In this document: positions 36,758 to 46,441 of the stretch, piece by piece
Position numbering within the stretch: position 1 is the stretch's first letter
Layout: each line of letters starts with the position of its first letter
NCBI RefSeq assembly: GCF_020386635.1
Contig: NZ_CP081942.1
Location: forward strand, 2,728,001 to 2,792,000
Reading direction: 5' to 3'
Length of the DNA: 64,000 nucleotides
From: Pseudomonas sp. MM211
Lineage (GTDB): Bacteria; Pseudomonadota; Gammaproteobacteria; Pseudomonadales; Pseudomonadaceae
Made by a program: the position numbers and the translations under genes
The notes under the pieces: model-generated
Seen by the model: the letters and a program-made list of their open reading frames with translations, nothing else
What the model was told of the DNA's origin: nothing
Database searches by the model: none

Positions 36758-37624
36758 ATGTCTGATGTGCGTACCTCGACGGCAGCCGAAATGGCTGCCG
36801 TCGGCATTTACAAGATTGCCCTGGGTGTCGAGTACCGTGGCGCCCGTTACCGTGGTTTCCAACGCCAGCGTGACGGCGTGCCATCGATCCAGGCGTCCCT
36901 CGAGAAAGCCCTTTCCAAGGTTGCCGGCGGCGCGCCTGTGACGCTGAGCTGTGCCGGGCGCACCGATGCCCTGGTACATGCCAGCGGTCAGGTGGTGCAC
37001 TTCGACACTACAGTCGAGCGCTCCATGCACGCCTGGGTGATGGGTGCCAACATGAATCTGCCGGGCGACATCAGTGTGACCTGGGCCAAGGCCATGCCAA
37101 GGCATTTCGATGCGCGCTTCTGCGCCATGGCGCGACGCTATCGCTATGTGATCTACAACGATCAGATACGTCCGGCGCACATGGCTGAAGAAGTCACCTG
37201 GAACCACCGTCCACTGGATATCGAGCGCATGCGCGAAGCGGCGCGTGTGTTTATTGGTACCCATGACTTCAGCGCATTCCGTGCGCGGCAGTGCCAGGCC
37301 AAGTCACCGATCAAGACGGTGCACCACCTGGAGTTGCTGCAACATGGTCGCTTCATCGTGCTGGATATCCGTGCCAATGCCTTCCTGCACCATATGGTGC
37401 GTAACATCGCTGGCGTGCTGATGACCATTGGTGCCGGTGAGCGCCCGGTGGAGTGGGCTGGTGAGGTGCTGGCTACCGGTGTGCGGCGCACTGGTGGTGT
37501 GACGGCTCATCCTTACGGCTTGTATCTGGTGCAGGTGGATTACCCGGCCGAGTTCGAGTTGCCGACGCGTTATCTGGGGCCGCACTTCCTGTCCGGCCTG
37601 AAAGACGTGGCAATCCCGGATTAG
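36758..37624 (+). CDS. truA: tRNA pseudouridine(38-40) synthase TruA
   Basis: Pseudouridine synthase of 288 residues modifying the anticodon arm. The catalytic Asp70 lies in '[18 protein letters not shown]', and '[17 protein letters not shown]' is the C-terminal signature. The ATG follows the fimV stop by 3 bases. The N-terminal 15 residues before '[20 protein letters not shown]' are less conserved; a later start is possible but has no good SD. Confidence 0.96.
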   Translation: MSDVRTSTAAEMAAVGIYKIALGVEYRGARYRGFQRQRDGVPSIQASLEKALSKVAGGAPVTLSCAGRTDALVHASGQVVHFDTTVERSMHAWVMGANMNLPGDISVTWAKAMPRHFDARFCAMARRYRYVIYNDQIRPAHMAEEVTWNHRPLDIERMREAARVFIGTHDFSAFRARQCQAKSPIKTVHHLELLQHGRFIVLDIRANAFLHHMVRNIAGVLMTIGAGERPVEWAGEVLATGVRRTGGVTAHPYGLYLVQVDYPAEFELPTRYLGPHFLSGLKDVAIPD

Positions 37625-37712
37625 CCGGCAGGGCAGGGTGGGGGCAGCAATTAATGGCCCATCGCCTGTGGTCATTTGTTACCATCCGGCCTTTCGCGGA
37701 GGTATTCGTCTT

Positions 37713-38345
37713 TTGTCAGTCGTTCGCTGCAAGATCTGCGGGATTACCCGCCTCGAGGATGCGCTCGCCGCAGTGGCGGCTGGTGCCGACGCTATCGGCC
37801 TGGTGTTCTACGAGCGCAGCCCGCGGGCGGTGTCGATCGAGCAGGCGCGGGCCATCGTGACCGCGCTGCCGCCGTTCGTGACCACGGTCGGTCTGTTCGT
37901 CGACATGCAGCGAGCCGAGTTGGATAAGGTGCTGGCTGCGGTACCGCTGGATCTGTTGCAGTTTCACGGTGATGAAACCGCTGCCGAATGCGAAGCCGTC
38001 GGCCGGCCCTATATCAAAGCGCTGCGGGTTCGTGCACAAGACGATGTGGCGGCGCTGGTGGATGCTTATCCTGGTGCCCGCGGAGTTCTGCTCGATACCT
38101 TCGTGGAGGGTGTTCCCGGAGGGACAGGGCAGGCCTTCGACTGGTCGCTGGTGCCTGCGCAATTGAGCAAGCCAGTGATCCTTGCCGGTGGCCTGACCCC
38201 GAGTAACGTATCTGCGGCAATCGCCCAAGTGCGGCCTTATGCGGTCGATGTCAGTGGCGGCGTAGAGGCGAGCAAGGGCATCAAGGATGCCGGTCGGGTA
38301 AAAGACTTCGTGCGCGCTGTGCGGGCGGTTGGAGAGTCGATGTGA
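37713..38345 (+). CDS. trpF: Phosphoribosylanthranilate isomerase
   Basis: TrpF of 210 residues, isomerising N-(5-phosphoribosyl)anthranilate in tryptophan synthesis. The TIM barrel starts '[16 protein letters not shown]' with the catalytic general base Cys9. The general acid Asp is in '[10 protein letters not shown]', and the phosphate grip is '[10 protein letters not shown]' and '[11 protein letters not shown]'. The start is a TTG at 37713, chosen because GGAGG lies 10 bases upstream and homologues start just before KICG; no ATG or GTG is available near it. It lies apart from other trp genes, as is usual in Pseudomonas. Confidence 0.94.
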   Translation: MSVVRCKICGITRLEDALAAVAAGADAIGLVFYERSPRAVSIEQARAIVTALPPFVTTVGLFVDMQRAELDKVLAAVPLDLLQFHGDETAAECEAVGRPYIKALRVRAQDDVAALVDAYPGARGVLLDTFVEGVPGGTGQAFDWSLVPAQLSKPVILAGGLTPSNVSAAIAQVRPYAVDVSGGVEASKGIKDAGRVKDFVRAVRAVGESM

Positions 38346-38517
38346 CGACGTCGCGTAGCGAGCCGTCCATACTCCTATCGCCGCGATAAGTGCGCGCTTT
38401 TTTCGTGGTCGGGTAAGGTGGCGGGCGTAACGCCGGCCCCTGAGGCGACCACTTTGTGAATTCGCTTGTCATGTGCAACAAGCATGTTGAAGCCTACAGC
38501 GTTGGAGAATTGAGAGC

Positions 38518-39402
38518 ATGAGCAACTGGCTGGTAGACAAACTGATCCCATCGATCATGCGTTCCGAGGTCAAGAAGAGTTCGGTGCCGGAAGGTCTGTG
38601 GCACAAGTGCCCATCCTGCGAGGCCGTGCTGTACAAGCCGGAGCTGGAAAAGACCCTGGACGTTTGCCCCAAGTGCAATCACCACATGCGTATCAACGCG
38701 CGTGCGCGCCTGAACATCTTCCTCGACGCCGATGGTCGTGAAGAGATTGGCGCCGATCTGGAGCCAAACGATCGCCTGAAATTCCGCGACAGCAAGAAGT
38801 ACAAGGATCGCCTGGTCGCTGCACAGAAGCAGACCGGCGAGAAGGACGCGCTGATTTCCATGAGCGGTACTCTGGAAGGCATGCCGATCGTGGCCTGTGC
38901 CTTCGAGTTCTCCTTCATGGGTGGCTCCATGGGCGCTATCGTCGGCGAGCGTTTCGTGCGTGCCGCCAACGTGGCTCTGGAGCAGCGCTGCCCATTCGTG
39001 TGCTTTGCCGCCTCCGGTGGTGCGCGCATGCAGGAAGCGCTGATCTCGTTGATGCAGATGGCCAAGACTTCCGCCGTGCTGGCGCGTCTGCGTGAGGAAG
39101 GCATTCCCTTCGTTTCGGTACTGACCGATCCGGTCTACGGTGGTGTTTCCGCCAGTCTGGCCATGTTGGGTGACGTGATCGTCGCCGAGCCGAAGGCACT
39201 GATCGGTTTTGCCGGCCCGCGGGTAATCGAGCAGACCGTTCGCGAGAAGCTGCCAGAAGGCTTCCAGCGCAGCGAGTTCCTGATCGAGCACGGCGCCATC
39301 GACATGATCATTCACCGTGCCGAGCTACGCTCGCGTCTGGCTCGTCTGCTGGCGCAGTTCACCCACCAGCCATCACCTGCAGCGCTGCCGGTCACGGCAT
39401 GA
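38518..39402 (+). CDS. accD: Acetyl-CoA carboxylase carboxyltransferase, beta subunit
   Basis: AccD of 294 residues, half of the carboxyltransferase that makes malonyl-CoA for fatty acid synthesis. The zinc ribbon ligands are Cys31, Cys34, Cys50 and Cys53. The crotonase-fold core contains '[18 protein letters not shown]' and '[16 protein letters not shown]', which make the oxyanion hole. The stop overlaps the folC start (ATGA), giving the accD-folC-dedD-cvpA-purF order usual for gammaproteobacteria. Confidence 0.97.
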   Translation: MSNWLVDKLIPSIMRSEVKKSSVPEGLWHKCPSCEAVLYKPELEKTLDVCPKCNHHMRINARARLNIFLDADGREEIGADLEPNDRLKFRDSKKYKDRLVAAQKQTGEKDALISMSGTLEGMPIVACAFEFSFMGGSMGAIVGERFVRAANVALEQRCPFVCFAASGGARMQEALISLMQMAKTSAVLARLREEGIPFVSVLTDPVYGGVSASLAMLGDVIVAEPKALIGFAGPRVIEQTVREKLPEGFQRSEFLIEHGAIDMIIHRAELRSRLARLLAQFTHQPSPAALPVTA

Positions 39403-40706
39403 TCCAGCGCTCCCTGGCCGAGTGGCTGGCGTACCTGGAGCGTTTGCATCCGAGCGCCATCGACATGGGCCTGGAGCGCTCCCGGGAGGTTGCCAAGCGC
39501 CTTGGGCTTTCCCGTCCGGCGCTGCGGGTGATCACGGTCACCGGCACCAACGGCAAGGGCTCAACCTGTGCTTTTCTCGCCTCGCTGCTGCGTGCGCAGG
39601 GGCTCAAGGTTGGCGTGTACAGCTCGCCGCACCTGCTGCGTTACAACGAGCGGGTGCAGATCGATGGTCTGGACGCCAGCGATGAAGGTCTCTGTGAGGC
39701 TTTCAGCGCCGTCGAGGCCGCACGGGGCGAAACCTCACTGACCTATTTCGAGATGGGCACGTTGGCAGCCTTCTGGTTGTTCGAGCGTGCCGGTCTGGAC
39801 GTCGCGGTGCTGGAAGTCGGTCTGGGTGGGCGCCTCGATGCGGTCAATCTGATCGACGCTGACTTGGCGCTGATCACCAGCATCGGTGTGGATCACGCCG
39901 ACTGGCTGGGGGATACCCGCGAGTCGGTGGCGTTCGAGAAAGCCGGCATCATGCGTCTCGGCAAGCCGACGCTCTGCGGCGATTTCGATCCGCCGCTGCC
40001 ACTGTTGGAGCGCGTCGCTGAACTCGATGTGCCATTTTTTCTGCGTTGCCGGGATTTTGACCTGAGCATCACTGAGGATGGCTGGAGTTGGTACGGGCTG
40101 ACGCTGCGTGGGCATGTGCTGCGCCTTGAGGGCCTGCCACTGCTCGATCTGCCCATGGAAAACGCCGCGCTGGCTCTGCAAGCCTATGCCTTGCTCGATC
40201 TGCCTTGGGATGCCGGCGTCATCGCCGCAGCATTGGCTGTTACCCGGGTAACCGGGCGCCTGGATCGTCGTCACTTGAACTGGCAGGGCAAGTCCCTCAC
40301 TCTGTTGCTCGATGTAGGGCACAATCCCCACGCTGCGCAGTTTCTTGCCGGTCGCCTGCAGTCCCGTCCTGTCAACGGTCAGCGCCGGGCAGTCTTCGGC
40401 CTGTTGGCCGACAAGGACTTGCCTGCCGTCGTGGCGCCGCTGCTTGGCGAGATTGCCCACTGGGCGGTGACGCCGCTGCCGACCGAGCGTTCTCGCTCAG
40501 CGGCCGAGTTGCATGGGCATCTGATCGCCTGTGCTGCACAGGTCGAGATGCACGCCGATGTGGCGAGTGCTCTGCAGGCACAGTGCGAGCGCGCCGCGGC
40601 AGGGGATGAAATTCTGCTCTTTGGTTCTTTTTTCTGCGTGGCCGAAGCCCTGATATGGCTGGAGCGTCACGCCCAGGAGGATGTGCAGGATGGCAATGCT
40701 GGATAG
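39399..40706 (+). CDS. folC: Bifunctional folylpolyglutamate/dihydrofolate synthase
   Basis: FolC of 435 residues, an ATP-dependent Mur-ligase-fold enzyme that adds glutamate to dihydropteroate and folates. The P-loop '[10 protein letters not shown]' is at 47-56, followed by '[16 protein letters not shown]' and the omega-loop His region '[12 protein letters not shown]'. The C-terminal domain has '[16 protein letters not shown]'. It overlaps accD by 4 bases and the following SPOR gene by 17. Confidence 0.96.
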   Translation: MIQRSLAEWLAYLERLHPSAIDMGLERSREVAKRLGLSRPALRVITVTGTNGKGSTCAFLASLLRAQGLKVGVYSSPHLLRYNERVQIDGLDASDEGLCEAFSAVEAARGETSLTYFEMGTLAAFWLFERAGLDVAVLEVGLGGRLDAVNLIDADLALITSIGVDHADWLGDTRESVAFEKAGIMRLGKPTLCGDFDPPLPLLERVAELDVPFFLRCRDFDLSITEDGWSWYGLTLRGHVLRLEGLPLLDLPMENAALALQAYALLDLPWDAGVIAAALAVTRVTGRLDRRHLNWQGKSLTLLLDVGHNPHAAQFLAGRLQSRPVNGQRRAVFGLLADKDLPAVVAPLLGEIAHWAVTPLPTERSRSAAELHGHLIACAAQVEMHADVASALQAQCERAAAGDEILLFGSFFCVAEALIWLERHAQEDVQDGNAG

Positions 40707-41325
40707 TGGAACGAAGCAACGTATTGTCGGGGCTCTGGTGCTGGTCGCGCTGGCGGTGATTTTCCTGCCGATGCTGCTGTCCCGTCCTGACGAGTTGCGT
40801 CATGTGGTGGTCGACGCGCCAAGCATGCCGGCCAAGCCCGTAGTCCCGGAAATCGAGATGCAGCCGGTTATCGTCCCCGATCCTCAGGAGCTGCCGCAGG
40901 AACCGGTGCCCGGCGACAGCGCGGCTGCTGATCAGGCGCAAGCGCCCGTCGAGCAGCCGATCGCCGAGTTGCCTGCCAGCCAGGAGCCCGTAGCGACGCC
41001 CGCTCCGCAGCCAACGCCCAGCAAGCCGGCCGAAGTGGCACCGCCGCCGCAGAAGGCGCCGGCTGAGCGTTTGGATGCCAATAGCCTGCCGGTCAGTTGG
41101 TCGGTGCAATTGGCCAGTCTTTCCAGTCGCCCAGGTGCAGAAACACTGCAGAAAACCCTGCGTGCTCAGGGGTACAACGCCTATATCCGCGCCGCCGATG
41201 GCATGAACCGGGTGTTCGTCGGGCCTTTGGTCGAGCGGGTCGAGGCCGATCGGCTGCGCGATCAGCTCAATCGTCAGCACAAGCTCAATGGCTTTGTGGT
41301 GCGCTTCCAGCCTGAAAGCAACTGA
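40690..41325 (+). CDS. SPOR-domain protein, DedD-like
   Basis: 211 residues: a short cytoplasmic start, one TM helix (about 12-30, 'VGALVLVALAVIFLPMLL'), a Pro/Ala/Gln-rich periplasmic linker, and a C-terminal SPOR domain (about 135-208, 'SWSVQLASLSSRPGAETL') that binds denuded septal glycan during division. ATG at 40690 is preferred because AGGAGG is at 40675-40680, nine bases away; the ATG at 40681 touches that SD. It overlaps folC by 17 bases. Location between folC and cvpA matches dedD. Confidence 0.9.
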   Translation: MAMLDSGTKQRIVGALVLVALAVIFLPMLLSRPDELRHVVVDAPSMPAKPVVPEIEMQPVIVPDPQELPQEPVPGDSAAADQAQAPVEQPIAELPASQEPVATPAPQPTPSKPAEVAPPPQKAPAERLDANSLPVSWSVQLASLSSRPGAETLQKTLRAQGYNAYIRAADGMNRVFVGPLVERVEADRLRDQLNRQHKLNGFVVRFQPESN

Positions 41326-41398
41326 CTCGGTATATGCGCTTAACCGATGGGCAGGGGTCTGCTAAAATGCAGCGCCTCTTCCATCGGTAGCCTGCATC

Positions 41399-41965
41399 GT
41401 GGCATTCACTTGGGTCGATTGGGCGATCATCGCCATCATCGTCGTATCGAGCCTGATCAGCTTGAGTCGAGGCTTCGTCAAGGAAGCGCTGTCGCTCGTT
41501 ACCTGGATCATCGCTGGCGTGGTCGCCTGGATGTTCGGTGGTGCGCTCTCGCAGCATCTCGGTGCCTATATCGAAACCCCGTCCGCCCGTGTCATCGCCG
41601 CCTGCGTTCTGTTGTTCGTACTGACCCTGCTGGTCGGTGCATTGATCAATTATCTGATCGGTGAGCTGATCCGGGTGACCGGTCTTTCGGGTACGGATCG
41701 TTTTCTCGGTATGGTATTCGGCGCCGCACGTGGCGCCTTGCTGGTCGTGGTCGCCGTCGGGCTGTTGAGCCTGGCACCCGTCGAGCAGGATGTCTGGTGG
41801 CAGCAATCGACGCTGCTGCCGCATTTTCTGTTGGTTGCAGACTGGTCGAAGAACCTCATTCTGGGGATGTCCAGCGAGTGGTTGGCGAGTGGTATACGCG
41901 AGCCGGTCGAACTGCCGTTCAAAGATGTGCTGCAGGGAACCATTCCCGTTGGCACTGGTAAATAG
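41399..41965 (+). CDS. cvpA: CvpA family inner-membrane protein
   Basis: 188 residues with four predicted TM helices ('VDWAIIAIIVVSSLISLSRG', about 34-52, 65-90 and 105-125), the CvpA colicin-V-production family linked to envelope homeostasis. The conserved 'SRGFVKEALSLVTWI' follows TM1. The start is GTG (GTG-GCA-TTC at 41399), with only a weak SD. purF follows 28 bases after the stop. Confidence 0.93.
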   Translation: MAFTWVDWAIIAIIVVSSLISLSRGFVKEALSLVTWIIAGVVAWMFGGALSQHLGAYIETPSARVIAACVLLFVLTLLVGALINYLIGELIRVTGLSGTDRFLGMVFGAARGALLVVVAVGLLSLAPVEQDVWWQQSTLLPHFLLVADWSKNLILGMSSEWLASGIREPVELPFKDVLQGTIPVGTGK

Positions 41966-41993
41966 TCGTCTCACTGAGTAGGGGTTGCGTCAC

Positions 41994-43499
41994 ATGTGTG
42001 GCATTGTCGGTATCGTCGGGAAATCGAACGTCAATCAGGCGCTGTATGACGGCCTTACCGTCCTCCAGCACCGCGGCCAGGATGCTGCCGGTATCGTCAC
42101 CAGCCACGAGGGACGGCTGTTCCTGCGTAAGGACAACGGCCTGGTGCGTGATGTGTTTCAGCAGCGGCACATGCAGCGCCTGATCGGCCACATGGGTATT
42201 GGTCACGTGCGTTACCCGACCGCGGGTAGTTCCAGCTCGGCGGAAGCTCAGCCGTTCTACGTCAACTCGCCCTACGGCATCACCCTGGCGCACAACGGTA
42301 ACCTGACCAACGTCGAACAGTTGGCCAAGGAAATCTACGAATCGGATCTGCGTCACGTCAATACCAACTCCGACTCCGAAGTGCTGCTTAACGTGTTCGC
42401 CCATGAGTTGGCCGTGCGCGGCAAGCTCAACCCCAGCGAAGAAGACGTCTTCGCTGCGGTCAAGGACGTGCACAAGCGCTGCCGTGGCGGTTACGCCGTG
42501 GTGGCGATGATCACCGGTTACGGCATTGTCGGCTTCCGCGATCCGAACGGCATTCGTCCCATCGTCTTCGGTCAGCGCCATACCGACGAAGGCGTCGAGT
42601 ACATGATCGCCTCCGAGAGCGTGGCCCTGGACGTGCTCGGCTTCACCCTGATTCGTGACCTGGCTCCTGGCGAAGCGGTTTACATCACTGAAGAAGGCCA
42701 GTTGCACACCCGTCAGTGCGCACCCAATCCGCAGCTTAAGCCGTGCATTTTCGAACATGTCTATCTGGCTCGCCCGGACTCGATCATGGACGGTGTGTCG
42801 GTGTACAAGGCGCGCCTGCGCATGGGCGAAAAGCTCGCGGACAAGATTCGTCGCGAGCGCCCCGAGCACGATATCGACGTGGTCATTCCGATTCCAGATA
42901 CCAGCCGTACGTCGGCGCTGGAGCTGGCCAACCACCTCGGTGTGAAGTTCCGCGAAGGCTTCGTCAAGAACCGCTACATCGGCCGTACCTTCATCATGCC
43001 GGGACAGGCTGCGCGCAAGAAGTCGGTACGCCAGAAGCTCAACGCCATCGAGCTGGAGTTCCGCGGCAAGAACGTGATGCTGGTGGACGATTCCATCGTG
43101 CGCGGCACCACCTGCAAGCAGATCATTCAGATGGCCCGCGAAGCCGGCGCCAAGAATGTGTATTTCTGCTCGGCCGCTCCAGCCGTGCGTTACCCGAACG
43201 TCTATGGCATTGATATGCCGAGCCCCCACGAGCTGATCGCCCACGGTCGCACCACCGAGCAGGTGGCTGAGTTGATCGGTGCCGATTGGCTGATCTATCA
43301 GGATCTCGATGATCTGAAAGAAGCCGTCGGTGGTGGCAAGATCAAGATCGAGCATTTCGACAGTGCTGTATTCGATGGCCAGTACGTCACCGGCGACGTC
43401 GATGAGGCTTACCTGAATCGCATCGATCTGGCGCGCAACGATGGCTCCAAGACCATCCAGCAGGCGGGTAGCGAAATTATCGATCTGTATAACAACTGA
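41994..43499 (+). CDS. purF: Amidophosphoribosyltransferase
   Basis: PurF of 501 residues, the first committed enzyme of purine synthesis (PRPP + glutamine to phosphoribosylamine). The start MCGIVGIVG puts the N-terminal nucleophile Cys at position 2, so the ATG at 41994 must be used rather than the extension from 41985. The Ntn glutaminase domain is followed by the PRTase with the PRPP loop '[18 protein letters not shown]'. Residues to about 504 fit E. coli PurF. Confidence 0.97.
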   Translation: MCGIVGIVGKSNVNQALYDGLTVLQHRGQDAAGIVTSHEGRLFLRKDNGLVRDVFQQRHMQRLIGHMGIGHVRYPTAGSSSSAEAQPFYVNSPYGITLAHNGNLTNVEQLAKEIYESDLRHVNTNSDSEVLLNVFAHELAVRGKLNPSEEDVFAAVKDVHKRCRGGYAVVAMITGYGIVGFRDPNGIRPIVFGQRHTDEGVEYMIASESVALDVLGFTLIRDLAPGEAVYITEEGQLHTRQCAPNPQLKPCIFEHVYLARPDSIMDGVSVYKARLRMGEKLADKIRRERPEHDIDVVIPIPDTSRTSALELANHLGVKFREGFVKNRYIGRTFIMPGQAARKKSVRQKLNAIELEFRGKNVMLVDDSIVRGTTCKQIIQMAREAGAKNVYFCSAAPAVRYPNVYGIDMPSPHELIAHGRTTEQVAELIGADWLIYQDLDDLKEAVGGGKIKIEHFDSAVFDGQYVTGDVDEAYLNRIDLARNDGSKTIQQAGSEIIDLYNN

Positions 43500-43521
43500 T
43501 CGGCAAACGAAGCGTAAACAA

Positions 43522-43540
43522 CCGGGCCCATGTGGCCCGG
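43522..43540 (+). other. Hairpin between purF and metZ
   Basis: CCGGGCC (43522-43528) and GGCCCGG (43534-43540) form a perfect 7-bp stem. There is no T-run; the metZ SD begins about 10 bases later. It could be a partial terminator, RNA-stability element or coupling structure. Confidence 0.5.
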
Positions 43541-43565
43541 ACTGGTTTCAGGACGAGGACGCGAT

Positions 43566-44777
43566 ATGACGCAGGAATGGGATGCAGGTCGACTCGACAG
43601 CGATCTGGACGGTGTAGGTTTCGACACCCTGGCGGTACGTGCCGGGCAACACCGCACGCCTGAGGGCGAGCATAGCGAGGCGCTGTTCACCACCTCCAGC
43701 TATGTATTCCGTACCGCTGCCGATGCAGCCGCACGCTTCGCGGGCGAAGTGCCGGGCAATGTCTACTCGCGTTACACCAACCCTACGGTGCGTGCGTTCG
43801 AGGAACGCATTGCGGCCATGGAAGGGGCCGAGCAGGCCGTTGCTACCGCCTCGGGCATGTCGGCGATCCTGTCCATCGTCATGAGCCTGTGCAGTGCCGG
43901 CGATCACGTGCTGGTGTCGCGCAGCGTATTCGGTTCGACCATCAGCCTGTTCGAGAAGTACCTGAAGCGTTTTGGCGTTCAGGTCGACTACGTGCCGTTG
44001 GCCGATCTGCAAGGCTGGGCCGCCGCGTTCAAGCCGAACACCAAACTGCTGTTCGTCGAGTCGCCTTCCAATCCGCTGGCTGAACTGGTCGACATCGCTG
44101 CGCTGGCGGAGATTGCCCATGAGCGCGGCGCGTTGCTGGCTGTGGACAACTGTTTCTGCACGCCTGCGCTGCAGCAGCCACTGAAGCTCGGTGCGGATAT
44201 CGTCATGCACTCGGCGACCAAATTCATTGATGGCCAGGGCCGCGCCATGGGCGGCGTGGTGGCCGGTAGCGCCAAGCTGATGACCGACGTGGTGGGCTTC
44301 CTGCGTACCGCAGGGCCGACGCTGAGCCCGTTCAACGCCTGGATCTTCCTCAAGGGGCTGGAAACCTTGCGTATCCGTATGCAGGCTCATTGTGCCAGTG
44401 CGCTCGTACTCGCCCAGTGGCTGGAGCAGCAGGACGGCATCGAGCATGTGTATTACGCCGGTCTGGCCAGCCACCCTCAGCATGAGCTGGCTGCGCGTCA
44501 GCAGAGCGCCTTTGGTGCGGTGGTGAGCTTCGAAGTGAAAGGAGGCAAGGAGGGCGCCTGGCGTTTCATCGACGCCACGCGGGTGATCTCCATCACCACC
44601 AACCTGGGCGATACCAAGACCACCATTGCCCATCCAGCGACCACTTCTCATGGGCGCCTATCGCCGCAAGAGCGTGCCAATGCTGGGATTCGCGACAGTC
44701 TGATCAGGGTTGCGGTAGGTCTGGAAGACGTGGCCGATCTCAAGGCCGATCTGACGCGTGGTCTGGCCGCGCTGTAA
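43566..44777 (+). CDS. metZ: O-succinylhomoserine sulfhydrylase
   Basis: MetZ of 403 residues, PLP-dependent enzyme of the Cys/Met-metabolism family that makes homocysteine directly from O-succinylhomoserine and sulfide, the Pseudomonas route. The PLP Lys219 is in 'HSATKFIDGQGRAMGG', and 'YSRYTNPTVRAFEERIAAME' and 'ATASGMSAI' bind the phosphate. AGGACGAGGA at 43550-43559 supports the ATG at 43566 over the longer frame. It stands between purF and tRNA genes as in P. aeruginosa. Confidence 0.95.
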   Translation: MTQEWDAGRLDSDLDGVGFDTLAVRAGQHRTPEGEHSEALFTTSSYVFRTAADAAARFAGEVPGNVYSRYTNPTVRAFEERIAAMEGAEQAVATASGMSAILSIVMSLCSAGDHVLVSRSVFGSTISLFEKYLKRFGVQVDYVPLADLQGWAAAFKPNTKLLFVESPSNPLAELVDIAALAEIAHERGALLAVDNCFCTPALQQPLKLGADIVMHSATKFIDGQGRAMGGVVAGSAKLMTDVVGFLRTAGPTLSPFNAWIFLKGLETLRIRMQAHCASALVLAQWLEQQDGIEHVYYAGLASHPQHELAARQQSAFGAVVSFEVKGGKEGAWRFIDATRVISITTNLGDTKTTIAHPATTSHGRLSPQERANAGIRDSLIRVAVGLEDVADLKADLTRGLAAL

Positions 44778-44811
44778 AAACCACCTTTTTAGAAAAAAAC
44801 GAAGCGGGGCC

Positions 44812-44840
44812 TTGACTTAGGTTCGGCCCCCGCGTAAATT
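44812..44840 (+). promoter_or_regulatory. Sigma-70 promoter of the Val/Asp tRNA cluster
   Basis: TTGACT (44812-44817), 17-base spacer, TAAATT (44835-44840), 21 bp before tRNA-Val. A 6-bp inverted repeat GGGGCC/GGCCCC (44806-44811, 44825-44830) flanks the -35 element and may belong to the metZ terminator. Confidence 0.75.
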
Positions 44841-44860
44841 TCGCCTCCTCGCAAGGCCAA

Positions 44861-44936
44861 GGGTGATTAGCTCAGCCGGGAGAGCATCTGCCTTACAAGC
44901 AGAGGGTCGGCGGTTCGATCCCGTCATCACCCACCA
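44861..44936 (+). tRNA. tRNA-Val (TAC anticodon)
   Basis: A 76-nt cloverleaf with CCA: acceptor GGGTGAT/ATCACCC, anticodon stem TCTGC/GCAGA with loop CTTACAA (anticodon TAC). Confidence 0.97.
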
Positions 44937-44973
44937 CTTGCCTTGAGAGAATCGGACGTAAGTCCACCGACGC

Positions 44974-45050
44974 GCAGCGGTAGTTCAGTCGGTTAGAATA
45001 CCGGCCTGTCACGCCGGGGGTCGCGGGTTCGAGTCCCGTCCGCTGCGCCA
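44974..45050 (+). tRNA. tRNA-Asp (GTC anticodon), copy 1
   Basis: A 77-nt cloverleaf with CCA: acceptor GCAGCGG/CCGCTGC, anticodon stem CCGGC/GCCGG with loop CTGTCAC (anticodon GTC). Identical to the copy at 45148. Confidence 0.97.
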
Positions 45051-45147
45051 TATTTTCCATACCAGACGCCGTTCTGGGATGTGATACGAAAGCACCGCTT
45101 ACGTATCTGACGAAGCAAGAGTTGTACGGACGCAAGTCCACCGACAC

Positions 45148-45224
45148 GCAGCGGTAGTTCAGTCGGTTAGAATACCGGCCTGTCACGCCGGGGGTCGCGG
45201 GTTCGAGTCCCGTCCGCTGCGCCA
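45148..45224 (+). tRNA. tRNA-Asp (GTC anticodon), copy 2
   Basis: Exact duplicate of the tRNA-Asp at 44974. About 20 bases of leader (CAAGTCCACCGAC region) are duplicated with it, showing a recent tandem duplication. Confidence 0.97.
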
Positions 45225-45251
45225 TATCCACCTGCCTTTAGCAGGTTTCCT

Positions 45252-45280
45252 GAAAAGCGGCCATTGGCCGCTTTTCTTGT
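45252..45280 (+). terminator. Terminator of the Val/Asp tRNA cluster
   Basis: GAAAAGCGGCCA (45252-45263) and TGGCCGCTTTTC (45265-45276) form a perfect 12-bp palindrome with a 1-base centre, followed by TTGTTTT. The stretch 45281-45536 before tonB shows no gene and no convincing Fur box. Confidence 0.9.
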
Positions 45281-45536
45281 TTTCATTCCTCTCATTCTGT
45301 TAGCTGATGCGCTCTGGTTCAGAGGGCTGATAAGGCTGGCTGTCACGCTATTCCCCGAGGCAGGTCATCTTAAATTGGGGATAGGCACGCTCTATATTCT
45401 CCAATCGAATAACCATCTGAAAAAAAGTGATTTTACGAAATAATCGGTAACCCTCATTCTTAGCCGCACCAGACAACTGGAATTCCGTTTTTGCTTAGAC
45501 CGGCTCTAAGTCGGTACTTCCAGGAGTCTGTTGGTA

Positions 45537-46355
45537 ATGGGTAATCTTCAATCCTCCGTGCGTTCCAATGCAGCCTGGCAGCAGGCGCGCGTGCCCGGAG
45601 AGGTCTTTGACCTCGGTGTACCACTGCGCCAGGCGCTGGGTACGCTGCGTCACGCCCCCCATGCCTCGCGTCCCGTTCTGGGGCGCCGTGAAGCGATTCT
45701 GCTGGGTACTTTCGCGTTGGTGTTGCACGCAGGTGTGCTGTTCTGGCTGAGCCAGCGGCCCGAGCCGGTGCTGCCGGAAGTGCCGGTGGAAATCCCGCCG
45801 ATGACCATCGAATTCGCCGCCCCGACTCCGCCACCGGAGCCAGTGGTAGAGCCACCACCTCCCGAGCCGATCGTCGAGCCACCACCACCGGTGGTCGATG
45901 AGCTGGCGGTCAAACCACCGCCCAAGCCGGAACCTCCAAAGCCCAAGCCGCAGCCGCCGAAACCCAAGCCGGAGCCCAAGCCCGTGCCGAAACCGGTCGA
46001 GCCTGCGCCTGCGCCGCCCAAGGTCGAAGCGCCACCGGCACCGCCCGCGCCGCCAGCTCCCAAGCCGGTGACCGAGACGCCGCCATCCGCCAGCGCCGCT
46101 TACCTGCGCAACCCGGCGCCGGAATATCCCTCCCTGGCCCAGCGCCGCGGTTGGGAAGGCACCGTGCTGCTGCGCATCCGCGTGCTGGCCAACGGCAAGC
46201 CCGGCGATATTCAGATCCAGACCAGCAGTGGTCGCGACGTCCTCGACCAGGCTGCAGTTAAAGCGGTACAGCGCTGGAGCTTCGTGCCCGCCAAGCGTGG
46301 TGATGTTGCCCAGGAAGGCTGGGTCACGGTACCGCTGGACTTCCGCCTGAACTGA
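45537..46355 (+). CDS. tonB: Energy-transducing protein TonB (TonB2-like)
   Basis: TonB of 272 residues, coupling the ExbB-ExbD proton motor to outer-membrane receptors. It has a roughly 50-residue N-terminal cytoplasmic extension, a TM helix at about 53-72, a Pro-rich periplasmic spacer (EPPPPEP, KPKPEPK repeats, 75-180), and a C-terminal TonB domain ('PEYPSLAQRRGWEGTVLLRI', 'AVKAVQRWSFVPA'). The gene order tonB-exbB-exbD and its size match tonB2-exbB1-exbD1 of P. aeruginosa. The ATG at 45537 has CAGGAG ten bases upstream; a TTG two codons earlier is too close to the SD. Confidence 0.93.
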   Translation: MGNLQSSVRSNAAWQQARVPGEVFDLGVPLRQALGTLRHAPHASRPVLGRREAILLGTFALVLHAGVLFWLSQRPEPVLPEVPVEIPPMTIEFAAPTPPPEPVVEPPPPEPIVEPPPPVVDELAVKPPPKPEPPKPKPQPPKPKPEPKPVPKPVEPAPAPPKVEAPPAPPAPPAPKPVTETPPSASAAYLRNPAPEYPSLAQRRGWEGTVLLRIRVLANGKPGDIQIQTSSGRDVLDQAAVKAVQRWSFVPAKRGDVAQEGWVTVPLDFRLN

Positions 46356-46441
46356 CGCATACGGCGACACCCTTTTTCACGAGCCCGGACAGTCCGGGCC
46401 CGAAACCTGTCATCGACATACTGTTTTCCGAGGACCGCACC

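Noticed and set aside
45441..45462. Possible Fur box before tonB (AATAATCGGTAACCCTCATT region)
   Set aside because: Only about 8 of 19 positions match the Fur consensus, so iron control cannot be claimed from this sequence.
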